Assembly (NCBI RefSeq): GCF_901000735.1
Contig: NC_081542.1
Span: forward strand, 17,127,093 to 17,191,092
Direction of reading: 5' to 3'
Length of the DNA stretch: 64,000 nucleotides
Source: Corylus avellana
Lineage: Eukaryota > Streptophyta > Magnoliopsida > Fagales > Betulaceae
The translations under genes and the position numbers were made by a program. Below, one piece after another: positions 22,901-36,080 of this stretch (the first letter of the stretch is position 1; each line of letters opens with the position of its first letter). Below the pieces are notes generated by a model that saw nothing but the letters and a program-made list of their open reading frames with translations, did not search any database and was not told where the DNA came from.

Positions 22901-25900
22901 CCTTTCTAATGTTGTTTGGATCAGGATGTTTGTTCCATGGTTCTATATTGACTTTTTTACTCAAATACTATGAATTAGTTGATATCCCATTCAAACTGGA
23001 TTTACAACTTTTTACTAAGACAAAGTAGATATTTGTCTAGGTGACCAGTCAGATTTGGCATGATCTTGTCCTGGCTTAAATTGGAAAACATTTTAACACA
23101 TAGTGGCCTGACTTTTGTTGGTCTGGTCCTGATTTCTCCAAGGTTTATTGCTAGCATACTGTTATCCATATTTTTCTAACCCCCCTCTCTCTCTCTCTCT
23201 CACACACACACGCACACCCCTACCTATTTGGAAAAATTAATACATCTTGAGTTGATAGAAGAATAGTAAATAGCTGTTTCTGAAATGAGCTGAAAAAATA
23301 GAGGGTTTCTCTAGTTTTTTCCAGATATAGTAATATGAACATCTCAAGCTAAAAGTAAATTCTGAATATTGATATTGTATCTCATCTATTGTCTTGATTC
23401 AAGTTGGTGCTCTTTTTTTTTTTTTGTAGGTTCTGGTGTGTGGGGACTTGCGTGGTAATTTGGTCCTATTCCCATTGTTGAAGGGCCTGTCGTTGAATAC
23501 ATCCGTTGCATCTGAAGTGAAGGTGTCTCCACTAAATTATTTTAAAGGAGTTCATGGGATATCGAGTGTGTCCAGTGTTTCCTTTGGTAGATTAAGTTCC
23601 GATCTGACTGAAATATGTTCGGTATGGCCAGACTTCAAGCTTTTAAGTATGTAAAATAAAAATTATTATGTGCGTGTTTGAGGACTTTATTTATTTGTTT
23701 GTTTGCTTATTTTGTTCTTTTGCTATTTTCTTTCTTTTTCAGACCGGAGGGGATGGGTGCATATGCTATGTGGAATATGACAGAGATCGAAAAAATTTGG
23801 AATTTATAGGGATGAAACAAGTGAAAGAATTGAGTTTGATTCAGTCTGTATCTGCTGAGAATGACTCTATTGACGATTTAGCAAGTGGCTGCTACGCAGC
23901 TGGCTTTGCATCAGTAGATTTTATAATATGGAATTTAATAACTGAGACAAAGGTACTCTCTGGTCTCACTGCAAAGTAATACAATTTTGCTTGGTTATTC
24001 TATTTGATGCCTGAGAGTGCATAATCGTGCAGGTTTTGCAAATACCATGTGGTGGATGGCGGCGTCCTCATTCTTATTATCTTGGTGATATACCAGATAT
24101 GCAGAACTGCTTTGCGTATGTAAAGGTAGTCAGCCTGAATACTTCACTGAGAAATTTTTCTATAAACAAACCATAAGTGAAGGTGGCAGTCTTCTATATT
24201 GGCATGTTAAGCCTATGCAATTGGGACTATTTGCATTTAGAGAATCAATGCAAGTAAATAATCCTGACCAGTGGTCCTATATATTCGATATTTTATTCTC
24301 TTGGATCGTGAACATATATTTCCCAAACTACTATATAGTTAGGAGTCCAATGAGGTTGAATATGGAAGTGGGACGGGACCCACATATGTCGTGTTGGTTT
24401 AATCCTGTGTCCAGATCCTCAAGGAAGAGTGAAAAACTAGGTGGAATCCAACCAAGAAGAATTGAATTGATTTGGGGGTTGATTTGGTGCGTCAGTATGA
24501 TTTCCTATCAACTTTGTCACGTTTTGAAAGCAAGAGTTGGGAATCTTCTTTAGCTCACATCCTTTTGTCTTGCCCCACTTCTAAAATAATAATTTGGGAA
24601 GGTGTAGCAACTGGTTGCTCTCTTTACTTTGACACCTAATTGAGACCAAAAGAACAGAGGAATATCGGAGCTCACTCAAATCAGCTTTGGGTAGTGAAAC
24701 TTATTGAATGGTTGAGTCAGATATATCTTCTACTACAATTTAATATAGAGCTTTTAAATACTAGTTTGCTACTATCTATTGTCTTCTTGTATCTTCTTCC
24801 TTTTCTCTTCTCAAAAAAATTTGCCTGATGATTTTGCATGTATAGTTTGCAGTAAGCTTAATTTTTATGTATCAACGCCTGTACTGGAGACTAACATGTT
24901 AAATCATGAGCCTAGCCCCAATTTCATATCATTCCAATGTTAGACATGTCCGATGTTTCGTTTTTATGTATTTCCATTTTTTTTTTCCAGGATGAAACGA
25001 TCTACATTTGTAGAAATTGGACACTGGCTGGTGAGAGGAAGATAATCCCCCGGAATTTGCATGTGCAATTCCATGGGAGAGAGATGCATTCCTTATGCTT
25101 TGTTTTAGAAAATTTGCAAGTCAGAGCTAATGGAAAGAATGATATCTTCTCTAGATCTAGTTGGATTGCAACTGGCTGTGAAGATGGAACTGTCAGGTTG
25201 ACTAGGTATGACAATGTTCATTTCATGTTTAGAATATGACTCAACCATGGACGAGGAATCAATGCTGTTATTAAATAGCATTGAGCATGTTTCTGGTTGA
25301 GTATAGCTGGGACTGATGGGTCTACATGTTACATATGGAATATACAACACACCCCCCCCTAAAAAGGGAATAGGATTCTCTCAATTTCAAATGAAATAGA
25401 GAGTATTCTGTTAGTGTTTTTTTAGAGAGGTAAAATTGTCATTTTAATTTTTTTGGATAATTTTACCCCTCTAAAATAAACTTACTAGATACTCTCCAGA
25501 TCATTTTCCCCTAAAAAGAATATTCAGAAGCCCCTCTCATTAACTTATTGCAAAACTTAGCAATTGATTTGGTCGATTGGCTAACCATGTTGATGTTTGC
25601 TTAGATATGCACCAGGTGTTGAGAATTGGTCTGCATCAAAATTGCTTGGGGAGCATGTTGGTGGATCAGCTGTAAGATCAATATGCCCTGTGTCAGAGAT
25701 ACACATAGTTGCATCAGAATCGACCGACATTCCTGATGGGAGGAACAGACAAATTGCTGATACTGAGAACAGAGAGAATCCATTTTTGCTGATTTCAGTT
25801 GGTGCAAAGCGGGTCTTGACTTCTTGGCTACTAAGAAATAGAGGGCTAGACAAGGAAGAAACACTTGCTGATCAGAAATATCATGAAACTGGAAATAGTA

Positions 25901-28406
25901 ATAAGCTTTCATCAGGAGTGTCCTCATCAATGTCATTCCAGTGGCTTTCTACTGACATGCCGGCCAAGTATTCAAGTTCTCATAAATGTCCAGAAGACAT
26001 TGAGAAAGTATTTGGTGCAACAGAAAATGTTTCTAGTACAGAAGTTGGTGCAAGATCACATTTTGCAGAAAAGGGGAAGATGGACATAAAATATGAAGAT
26101 GACTGGAGATACCTGGCTGTCACGGCTTTTCTTGTTAAATGTGCTGGTTCCAGGTGAGAGGAGATTCTTACTATTTGTTTTTCTGAATTATTTTTTACTT
26201 TTGATTAAAAAAAAGATTTACTTTTTCTTCTTTTCAGGTTAACTGTCTGCTTTGTTGTTGTTGCTTGTTCAGATGCCACACTTGTACTACGGGCTTTAAT
26301 TTTGCCCTGTCGTTTATGGTATTTATGAAAGCACCATATTGAACAAATTTTGTTTACTTAATGATTCTTTTTACCCCCTCGTGTCATTTCTCTCTTCAAG
26401 TCCTACCTGTCATGTTTTTTTCTTTCACCTTATTGCAGGTTTGATGTTGCTTTGTTGGTTCCTCTATCATCACCAGTTTTGGCATTGCAGCATGTCATTG
26501 TTCCATTATGCCTTCCTTCTGAAGGTTAGTCAGTTATTGGACTCTGTATTTGGTTCTAAAATTTAGCAGAAATCCTGTGGAAATCGTCTGTCAAACTTTC
26601 TGATAAAAATACATTATGAAAGTGTCTGATTTCCTCAACACCACCTCCCACCTCGTCTCATTAGATAAGCATAATATTCTTCTTTTGTTAACCTTTTCTT
26701 TTCACGGTTATGATGAACTTAATGAAAAGAAGTACTAATCAACCATTGTAATGATGAGTTTTGGAGTGAATGTAAACCATGTTCTCTTTGAGATAAGGGG
26801 ACTCGAGATATGTATTCTAAAACCTTTCATTTATAAAGAACTATAAAACAATAAACAACACACTCCTTTTACCATTATAGTTGTCAAGTCAATGTTTTCA
26901 GTAATTACAGTACTTGTTTACAATTTCTGTTACCAGTTTGAATGTGGATGATTCCTGTGACTGTAGGATCTAGGATCTAGGTGGTCAGTCTCTCAGTAAC
27001 TTGAATTTTAATTGCAATGCTAAATCCTTTATACAAGTATGTAGTCAGAGATTTTGTCCATGCTTTAGAGAATATTTTAAATAGATGCCCTGAATTTCAG
27101 CATCCTGGTGCTTCCACTAATGCCCGGACTCGTTGATTCACAGAGAACATTCAGAAAGGAAGTGTGTATATTGTGATCAGTGGAGCTACTGATGGTAGTA
27201 TTGCCTTCTGGGATCTGACTGGAGCTGTTGAAGCTTTTATGCGGCGGCTTTCAACTCTTCAGGTAGAAAACTTCATTGATAGTCAGAGACGGCCACGCAC
27301 AGGTAGGGGAAGTCAGGGAGGGCGATGGTGGAGATCATTAAGCAGTAGTCTATCTAAGAGAAGCCCAGGCAGTGGTTCAGTCACCGCAAAAGCTGGAGAT
27401 GGAACAAATCACAATATGCTGAACCATGTTACAAATGGAACAGAATTGTTAATAAATGATTCTGAAAGTAGTGCCACCGCTTGTTCAAATGCTATAAGCA
27501 CTGCTTCCGTCAAGTCAGAAGTGAATATAGATGAGTACTCATCCGAGATATGTGAAATAAGGCCTTTACATGTTCTAAATAATGTACATCAATCTGGTGT
27601 CAATTGTCTTCATGTTTCCGATATAAGAGATTGTCAAAGTCCTCCCTGTGGTTTTCTGTTCAACATAATAAGTGGGGGTGATGATCAAGCACTTTACTAT
27701 CTTAGATTTGAAATCTCTCCAATAGCAAGAGTCCTGGATAATGAGTTTATGACACCAGACATCAGAAGTTCAGTTAGTGGCCTTGAAAGGATAAGGAACC
27801 TTGTTACTCATGGAGAAAACAAGAATGAGAATTTTAGTATCGAGTTCTTATATCATGAGAAAATTGCATCAGCTCACAGCTCTGCCATAAAAGGTAAACC
27901 AATGATTTCTTGAACTTGAATTTCCAATTCTGTTGTAGGTTCCTCTGTTCGAAGTGGGCTAAGTGTTGAATGTATTGTTTGAAAAATATGAACCTTTTGT
28001 AACTTCTGGGCATGTCTAATGTTGAGGAATGCTCACTACTAAAATATCAAAATTGGGTTTGATTTTCATGAAGGTGTTTGGACGGATGGCTCTTGGGTGT
28101 TCTCTACGGGTCTTGATCAGCGTGTTAGATGCTGGCTTCTCGGAAAACATGGTAAACTAACTGAGCATGCGTATCTAGTCATTAGTGTGCCAGAGCCAGA
28201 AGCGTTGGATGCTAGAGTCTCTGGCAGGTGAGTCCCTTTAGGGAATCATTTGACATGCTGCAATTATGATTCTGATAAATTTACTTTTTCATTCACATCT
28301 TGTTTTTCATTTCTTATCCAGAAACCATTATCAGATTGCTGTAGCTGGAAGAGGGATGCAAATCGTTGAGTTCACTGGAATCTGTGATATGAACAGTGGA
28401 GAATGA
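17501..28406 (+). CDS. WDR6: WD40 protein, WDR6/Trm734 homologue (tRNA 2'-O-methylation cofactor)
   Basis: Twenty exons join in frame to 1,407 residues: 17,501-17,618; 17,736-18,043; 18,138-18,255; 18,546-18,628; 19,070-19,293; 19,391-19,523; 20,443-20,525; 21,295-21,504; 21,946-22,305; 22,704-22,875; 23,430-23,621; 23,743-23,952; 24,033-24,125; 24,991-25,205; 25,605-26,153; 26,238-26,318; 26,439-26,524; 27,144-27,893; 28,074-28,227; 28,322-28,406. All introns are GT-AG. WD repeats run throughout, for example GCSDNSVHVWDM, AGHEGSIFRIAWSSDGSKLL, VGEDCTCRMWGLDG, GCEDGTVRLTRY, SGATDGSIAFWDLTG and STGLDQRVRCWLL. Yeast Trm734 and human WDR6 have this build; they bind the Trm7/FTSJ1 methyltransferase and are needed for 2'-O-methylation of nucleotide 34 in tRNA-Phe and others. 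The plant role is inferred. A basic, Ser/Arg-rich insert lies near residues 1,110-1,160. Small-exon ends are by eye. Confidence 0.9.
20640..20775 (+). mobile_element. tRNA-derived SINE fragment in a WDR6 intron
   Basis: GAGCTTTATCTCATATGGTA resembles an internal promoter A box, and GTGGGTTCAAGTCCC resembles a B box, the usual head of plant tRNA-derived SINEs. A (TG)n tract follows. The stretch just upstream (20,592-20,626) with TTTTTTGATAAGTAAA is bordered by the repeat AATTAGTCTCTT and may be the tail of another short element. Confidence 0.5.
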
Positions 28407-30680
28407 ATGGTTTTTTTTGGTGATTTTGTTTACTGGTTTAGATGAAAGCTTTTGCCAGGAGAGCTGATCTTTTCAGCATTACCTTGTTACAGCAAATGGT
28501 CATTACTCATGGCTGACAGAATGACAATCTAGAGTGAGAAGGGTCTTCAACAACCATCTTGGCTAAACTAAATTTCTTCTAGGTTCACTTTTAAACAAAA
28601 TTTTTCTTGATTACAAGTGAACACTCCCCCAGCTAGGAAGCAACAAGGCCTCACCTCCTAGCAATCACCACCTCAAATTATGTATTGGTTATCAATTTTG
28701 GGATACTAGATTGGCTTGTGCAAATCTAAGCCACACATCTTGATATATGTTTCTCTGTAAGAGTACTTTGTATCACAAATTTGGATGATTAGAGCCTAAT
28801 ACATTGATTAAAATATTTGTACGAGCTTATGGCTAAAAAAATGCACTGAGCATGAATCACGCTTGGAGTTCCAAGATAGTCAAGACCTCCCTCACTACAG
28901 TAGGGCACTGGCTTTGAATCAACAACACTTGAAGACAATTGAATTTTATAATAGCCATCACCCATGTTCACAATGGGTTTTGTATTCTCCATCTTCTTAA
29001 CCAAATCCATGTAGACTAGTAAACCTTTAGGGTTTCTTAGTAGGTTAAAATATCTCTGATTGAGTTTGGCAAACTGTCCTCAAGATATTCTACAATGTGG
29101 GACCAGCGGCTGCAACTCTTAATTTTTTTAATTTTTTGTTTTTTTGTAAGCAAGATGGAGATTGCAGACCCACAAATCCAAATGGCTGTAGATGGATTAG
29201 CACACCATAATTAAAAATTAAAAACCCTCGTATAATGGCAACAAACACAAGAAGACGTCTATACACTCATCATCAGGCTGTGTTTTGTGGTCTAAAATCA
29301 TAACTACACTAATTAAATGCATGGGTTCATATTTTTCAAAGTCAAAGAAATACAGTCTTCATTTTAAATCATAGAACCCCGACAAATAAAAAAAAATAGA
29401 TAAATAAATAGACCATGGAAAGAACGTACAACAAAACAAAACAATTACTTTCTTTTCCTATGACCAAATAATTTATAGACCTTAGAAACTCCCAACCCCT
29501 ATCTAATATCAAATACATAAAACCAAAGTCCCAAAGTTCAGTACATCAACCTTGGACAAATTAAGCAACCACTGCAACAATGAAAACAACCTCACACCTA
29601 AACTAAAAACATATTCTTTCTCCTACCAACCTCATCAATTGATGTGAGAAAGCTTTCGAGCTTCTCTCTATTCAATCAAAGTGTTCAGACAGCTCAGAAC
29701 CACATTCTTAAACCGTTCAAACAACAGTCCGATGAAGTAGAATTCACGTGCTCTCTCATGTAAAACTATTAATTAGACAATATAATTGCAGAAATTCTTA
29801 TCCTCACCAACCTTTTTGCGTTAGATTTAGAGATAGAGTTATCTGACAAGCCATCCAACCAACCACACATGGCGGCTACGTGCCGGCCCCCCAAACCTTT
29901 GCATGATGACACGTTAGCCTTTTCATTTCTTTGTGTTTGTGGGAACCGTACGGCACCTAAAGCAAACAAATCCCAACTGCCCCCACTTTCTCTTCCATGC
30001 TATCTTCACCTAGTGCCTAGTTGCTGACCCAAAACCCAATTAGCCTGTTTGCTTGCTTGGCTGCTGCTTCTTCTTAACCCTATTTATTTGGTCGTGCTAA
30101 TCAATTGAAATTAGCATCCTCAAGTTTGGGTATTGTTCTTCTAATATGAAAGAAAAGGATACATTAATTCCTGTTCAATGTTGTTTTTTTTTTTTTTTTT
30201 TTGGTTTTGTTGTTGAATGTTGTATACATACAAAAAAATATAAAAGAAAAGGATACATTAATTCCTGTTCATTTGGTTGGTGAACGAACACCAGAGTTTA
30301 AAGTTCAACGCAAAAGAAAGAATTACAACATCTAATTTTGACTTGTAAAAATGACCTTTCAAAAAAGGCTAAAGATTCGTAGTTGTTGATGAGGTGGACA
30401 TATCAAACCCCACCTCTAAACGTCCACGTCATTAAACTAACACATTGATGATTATCATCATGCATGCGTAACTCCGTTAATCTTCGGGGTTTGAACCGGA
30501 ACTATAAATTGAACTAGATTCATGATCATTCTTCTTCTTGGGACAACTCCGTATTAATTACTGCTATAGACAATTAAATATTAAAGTGGAATAAAGGGAG
30601 AAATTTGTGGATTGAGATGCCTCCAATTATTCAAAATTGGAGATTTTAATTTACCAAATTATGGCCCTTCATTTTAAATA
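28407..30680. other. Intergenic downstream of WDR6, no supported gene
   Basis: The first several hundred bases are probable 3' UTR. A frame of 73 codons on the minus strand (29,010-28,789), with VDSKPVPYCSEGGLDYLGTP, has protein-like composition but no family I recognise and no visible partner exons. GAAAAGGATACATTAATTCC occurs twice (near 30,149 and 30,246) around a T-run, like a duplication flanking a small insertion. Nothing else is supported. Confidence 0.45.
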
Positions 30681-31185
30681 GGGTTAAATACCTAATACTC
30701 CATCGGGTTTAGGAACTTTATTTTTACTCCCTTGGGCCTTGGGGTTTCATTTTTATCACAGGATCCCCCTGGGGTTTTGATAAAGGACCAACTTAGTCCA
30801 TCCGTTAGTTGACCGTTAAGACTGACACGTGGACCAATCAGATATTGACACGTGGCACCTATTTAATTTTTTTTTTTTTACAAACTAAAAAAAAAAAAAA
30901 AAAGAGTGGAAAAAAATTGGGGGTGGCCTTGGGCTCCAAGGGGGTGGCTGAAACCACCCCCGATTTTTTTCTTTTTTCTTTTTTCTTTTTTTTTTTTAAA
31001 AAAAATTTAAATAGGTGACAAGTGTTAACATCTGATTGATCCACTTGTCAGTCTTAACGGTCAACTAACGGATGGACTAAATTGGTCTTTTATCAAAACC
31101 CCAAGGGGGTCCTGTGATAAAAATGAAACCCCAGAGGAGTAAAAATAAAGATCATAAACCCCAGGGGAGTATTAGGTATTTAACC
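30681..31185. mobile_element. Mutator-like MITE with about 10-bp target duplication
   Basis: The ends are GGGTTAAATACCTAATACTCC-like on the left and its near reverse complement on the right, with arms of about 200 bp. ATTTTAAATA stands directly outside both ends (30,671-30,680 and 31,186-31,195). The centre is an oligo-A/T pair around a GGGGGTGGCC...GGTGGCTGAAACCACCCCC palindrome. No coding capacity. Confidence 0.75.
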
Positions 31186-31195
31186 ATTTTAAATA

Positions 31196-32080
31196 TAATG
31201 GTCTACAAAATCATTTAAACCTGAGCAAAACAAAAGTCAGCTTAAAATCAAAATTTAATGTCTCAGACTCTCAGTTATACAAAATGAGCTAGCATTTTAT
31301 AGACAATTAGATTTAAAATAAAGGACCACAATTTGTAACATGAGATTCTCTAATTTTGAGTAATTTGAGAGAATCTCAATCCGAAATTTAGACAATAATT
31401 TTTACGAATAGTTTAATGTTAAAGTCCACCATTAAGAAATGAGCGCCCCTACTATTAGGTCCTGGTGTAAACAAGGCCTTTTACAGCATCCAATCAACAT
31501 GTGACACCTTATCCATTTAAGAAAAATGCAAAACATTAAAGTGAGAGCAAAAGCACCAAATCAAAATGAGAAAAGCACAACAAAGAAGAATTGGTGTGGC
31601 TTGCCGGATGGGTTGGGTCTCCCGGTGGCCGGCCGTGACCCGATTGTGGATGCCTCAAAACCTGTTTCTAATGCTTCAAAACCTATTTTCAATGCCTCAA
31701 AACTCATTTTTAGATTCAAAACTAAAACCTAAAGATGAAAGGTTAACGTTTTAGAAATTTTATCACTTTAAAGGCCGGAGAAAATGACTCACAGCGCTGG
31801 GCAGAGGTGGTCTGGCCAAACCCACGCCGCAAGTTTGGTCAAACCCACGACAGACCCTCGGCGTGGGTCTGACCAGGTTCACGTACCAACTCTTCAACTT
31901 CTTTTTTTTTTTTTTTTTTTTTTCAAAGCAAATTTAGTGTCTTTGGACTTGGGTTATTTTGGTGCACTTTCTATGTTTTTTCTTAGGTGTTAGTTGTTGA
32001 TTGGGGGCTGTAAACATGGAGTTTTAAGGCACATCCTGATTTAAGTTAAGTTCTTAAGAAAGAGCCTAAAAGTCAGAAGC
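31196..32080. other. Intergenic, no gene seen
   Basis: AT-rich DNA. Three short CCTCAAAACC/CTTCAAAACC-type units lie at about 31,652-31,710, and CAAACCCACG is repeated near 31,820. No coding region is supported. Confidence 0.4.
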
Positions 32081-32866
32081 GGATCCTCTCCAAACCAAAG
32101 AGTATCCAATTCATGGTTGTGATTACTTCTCAGGAATTTTAGGACTATAAATGAGACATGTGTTCAACTAATAAAAAAAATCTATTATTTAAAATTCAAA
32201 AAATAAATAAATAACAAATTAATAATAATAATAATAATAAAAAAAAAAAGGGGGTGGCCATCTTGGCCATAAGGGTGCCCGGCCATCCTCATTTTAGCTA
32301 GGGGTAGCTTGAGTCACTCCCAATGGCCAGCCATGAGTGGTCGAACCACCCCCATAGGTCATGGGGGTGGTTCGGCCACCCCCAACTTGTAAAAGGAGTA
32401 GCCGAACCACCCTCCAAGAGCCTTGGGGGTGAGCCACCCTCAAGGGCCAAATGACAAAAAAAAAAAAAAAAAATTATAGTGTTTGCCTTTGGGTGTGGTT
32501 TGGGCCATTGGGGGTGACTTCAGCCACCCTAAACCGGCCCTTGGTGGTGGCCGAACCACCCCAAAGACAAACCCTATAATTTTATTTATTTATTTATTTA
32601 TTATTATTATTATTATTATTTTTCATTTGGCTCTTGGGGGGTGGTTCGGCCACCCCCAGAAAAGCCACCCCATGGCTAAGATGGGGTAGCCAGTCACCTC
32701 ATTATTTTTTTATTATTTTGTTTATAATCTTAAATAATATATTTTTTTAATTTTTTTATTAGTGAGACACGTATCTCAATTGTGGCCTTAAGAAGAAATC
32801 CTAATCATGAACTGAATACTCTTCAATCCATTTTGAACCGGAAAAGATTCGGATCCCCAAAAGTTT
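32081..32866. mobile_element. Degenerate fold-back element with GTGGTTCGGCCACC-rich centre
   Basis: The outer parts pair imperfectly, from GGATCC on the left (near 32,081) to GGATCC on the right (near 32,861). They share AGAGTAT..AATTCATG, GAGACATGTG/GAGACACGTA and ACTAATAAAAAAA blocks. The centre (32,245-32,700) repeats the GGGGTGG..CCACCCC motif many times in both orientations around a (TTATT)n tract. No target duplication was found, so the limits are approximate. Confidence 0.5.
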
Positions 32867-33391
32867 ACATTTTGCTCGCATTTCTTATAAATTTCTTTAC
32901 AATTCGTGAAATATGTATTTATGAACAAAAAAATGTGATATGCCAATATGATACAAATAAAGTGATAATCAATCACTATAATATGGAAATATATTCATTA
33001 TTTTTTAAAATTTTAATGAAAACAAAATTTGTTAAAGGCGCGCTTAGCTCAACATTCTTAACAAACAAACCGACATCAATAATAAGACCAAGAATGACAC
33101 GTACAACTAAAATTAATTTACCCTTGGAGACATCTAAGTCTCTCTCACCGAAATACAAGTCTTACTTGCTACTAAAAGTAATCATTTGTGTTTCTAAGGA
33201 ATAACTCAATTGATTGCAAACCACGTTTTATTGAATTTGGGTCACTAAATTAAATCTCTCTCCCCCTTTAAGGCTTCTAACGTCAAACATAGCTAGACTC
33301 TACATAACCTAACAAGAAGAATACTTATCTTGAATGAATGGTTTTGGTCACTCAAAATGACACAACCTACTGTGGTATATGATAAATTTAA

Positions 33392-33823
33392 GAGAAAAAT
33401 ATATTTTACTCCTTGAACTATTTATATATTTGCACTTTGACCTTTAATATTTAAAAAGTGACATTTGACCCTTCATAAACTTTCAAATTGTTGCAATTCG
33501 ACCATTCTAACTTTTTTTTTTTCTCAAAATGCCCCCGTCGTAAGTTAAAAAAAATATATAAATAAAAAAAATAAAAATTTTAAAATTAAGGGGTGTCCAG
33601 TCTGAGGTGGCCGAAGCCACCCCTTAATTTTTAATTTTTTTTTTTTTAAAAAAAAATAATTTTTTTTTTTTTCACTTGGGATAGGGGCATTTTGGGAAAA
33701 AAAAATCAGAATGGTCGAATTACAACAATTTGGAAGTTTGGGAGGGTCAAGTGTTACTTTTTAAATATTGGAGGTCAAAGTGCAAATGAGTGAATAGTTA
33801 AGAAAGTAAAATGTATTTTTTCC
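33392..33823. mobile_element. Mutator-like MITE, family A copy 1
   Basis: Near-reverse-complementary ends (GAGAAAAATATATTTTACTC and, on the right, reverse complement GGAAAAAATACATTTTACTT) have arms of about 170 bp. TAAATTTAA flanks both ends (33,383-33,391 and 33,824-33,832), a perfect 9-bp duplication. The centre is GGGGTGTCC...GGTGGCCGAAGCCACCCC between A/T runs. It belongs to the same family as 54,679-55,115. Confidence 0.82.
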
Positions 33824-34379
33824 TAAATTTAAATTAGAATAAAATTTAAGAATTAAATATGATTTTTTTTTCATAGGCTTTTTCATTCCATCGATCCTCG
33901 AATTCTAGCCTCTCTTTCATTTTTAACACATAAATCTTTATCAATAAAGTCAGAAACTCACATTCATTTTGGACAAAAACTATATATGCTTTTTTTGGGA
34001 GGCGTGAGAAACATTATTGTCGTGTCAATGTCCTCCTATTGAATTGTCCAAAAAGGTGGCGGTTGGAAAATCAAAATCAAACCTTTATTCTTTTTTTTTT
34101 CCTTGGAGGAAATCTGCTCGCAAGTTTCATTGAAAATGAGACTCATGTGGCTAAAAAAGCAATGATTAAAACGTGACACTAAATTCCATTAAGGTAAATA
34201 TATAGTTATAGTAAGAAGGATCTTTGTTGGGGTCCTAATCTTTATATATATTATTCCTCAATAATTAATTAATAATAATTAAGGGGTGCATTTCATTTTC
34301 AAGAATAGATATAATTGAAGTTAATGGTTTTAACTTTTTAGATGCTAAGCTTATTCTTAAGACTGTAGCGTCGGCGGCA

Positions 34380-34600
34380 CAGTGAAGGCCAAAATATTCT
34401 CTACTTCTATTCGTGCATACTTGTCCAAAGTTTTATGCCTTTATTCAGAATTAGTGCATACTATTATTTTTTAACGGATTATGAAAAATATTGAGAATAT
34501 TCTATACTTCCATTCTTGCATACTTGTCCAAAGTTTTATGCCTTTATATTCAGAATTAGTGCATACTATTATTTGTAACGGATTATAAAAATTGAACTAC
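34380..34600. repeat. Tandem duplication, unit about 100 bp
   Basis: The block GCATACTTGTCCAAAGTTTT...TTCAGAATTAGTGCATACTA begins near 34,412 and again near 34,518, with small indels. Confidence 0.7.
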
Positions 34601-34863
34601 AACCTAGTGACTAAAATATGATAATATGTGGGGATCTTTGAGTCACCCTACCTTTATTGTAAGTAATCACTTCAAAAAAAAAAAAAAAAAAATTATTGTA
34701 AGTAGCGTTTCAGAATCATTAGCGGCGTTTGGAAGTGTCAATAGTCAATATACGAAAGCATATAGGGAGAGACGAAGGCACTTACAAAGACATTAGGTGG
34801 TAAACCCCGTCAGCAGGCTTTTTTAAAGTTAATTGAGATACGACAATAAATAAAAGCAACAGG

Positions 34864-35215
34864 AAGATGAGCATAGGCATAATTGTTAGAGATAATAAGG
34901 GGGAGGTGTTGGAAACGTTGTCAGCTTTGAAATACTATATCATCGAACTAGTTGTTGTAGAAGCCACAGTGGCGTTGAGTACTGCTATCTTTATTAGAGG
35001 GTTGATGATGAAAAAGGGTGGAACTGAAAGATGATGCTCTTCAAGTAGTGTAAGCACTGCAGAATATCGAGCGCAATTGGAGCATTTATGGCCATCAACT
35101 TTTAGAAGATAAAAAGATGGTTTCTAATATTATTCTAATGAAAGCAGGTGCATAAAGATGTTGTGCTCAGCTTGGCATACAATTATGAAGCTTAAAGTAC
35201 TAGAAATTTCTAGAG
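34864..35215 (+). pseudogene. RNase H-like (RVT_3) fragment, probably LINE-derived
   Basis: One frame reads MSIGIIVRDNKGEVLETLSA then a VVVEATVALSTA stretch. After a frameshift near 35,005 it continues VELKDDALQVV, stop, ALQNIERNWSIYGHQLLEDK. The order (G-x-V-x-R-D, then E-A-x-A-x-x-x-A, then E-x-D-A-x-x-V) is that of the plant RNase H domain found at the 3' end of LINE polyproteins and in scattered plant loci. It has at least one frameshift and two stops, so it is a relic. No reverse transcriptase lies next to it. Confidence 0.5.
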
Positions 35216-36048
35216 GCATACTGTTAGAAAAGCTTCTTAATTGGATATATCAAGAAAACAATAGTAACAACTGCAACAGGAGCTGAATATGCAACAACAA
35301 TCCAAAGACACACACCGAAACAAAAACTAAGTTCTCACTCACGACCCATGTAACAAGCTATACCAAGTAAGAAGTATAGAACAATAAGCTCCATTACAAC
35401 CAAATTAGTGTGGGTAAATATAAATTTAAATGGAATGTGTCAAATGAATGATACAAACTTATGTATTGTTGGCACAAGTGCCAAAAAAATGTTGACCGGA
35501 TCAAACCCACCAATGGGAGGCACAAATTTGGTGTTCAGAGAACACCTCAAAAAAAAAAAAAAAAAAAAAAAAATTATACAACCAGATCTAGAGATCACCA
35601 TAGGAAAAAACAAGAAACCAACTATAAAAATCTAGTGTGGGAGAGAGCAAGGAGCTAAAGACTAGTGAGTGAACCAAAACGGCGTAGAAATGGCGATGGC
35701 AAGTGCACCACACGCACGTCGGAGAAGGGCGTGGCATGCACACACAGTGGTGGAGGAATCGGGGAGGAGTGAAGTAGGCCGGAGATGTTGACGGTGAGGC
35801 GCATGCACAGATCAGAAAATGGGTGGAGCACAGTAGATCTAACTCCCAAGTTGTAGCAAAAAGCAAGAAAAAAGAAAGACAATGATAAAGAGAAAAAAAA
35901 CAGGAAAACAAGGAGAGAAAAAGATGAGGAATGAGAGTATAGCATAGGCTTCTTCCAACAGTGGAAATAAAAGATTAGAGGGGGATTAGGTTTAGTCTAC
36001 TTTCTTGTTATTCTATGTTATATGTAGCCCTTTCACACATACTTTCAA

Positions 36049-36080
<32 letters not shown>

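Noticed and set aside
24126..24990. Frame of 112 codons inside a WDR6 intron
   Set aside because: It has no recognisable domain, and the flanking exons join in frame without it.
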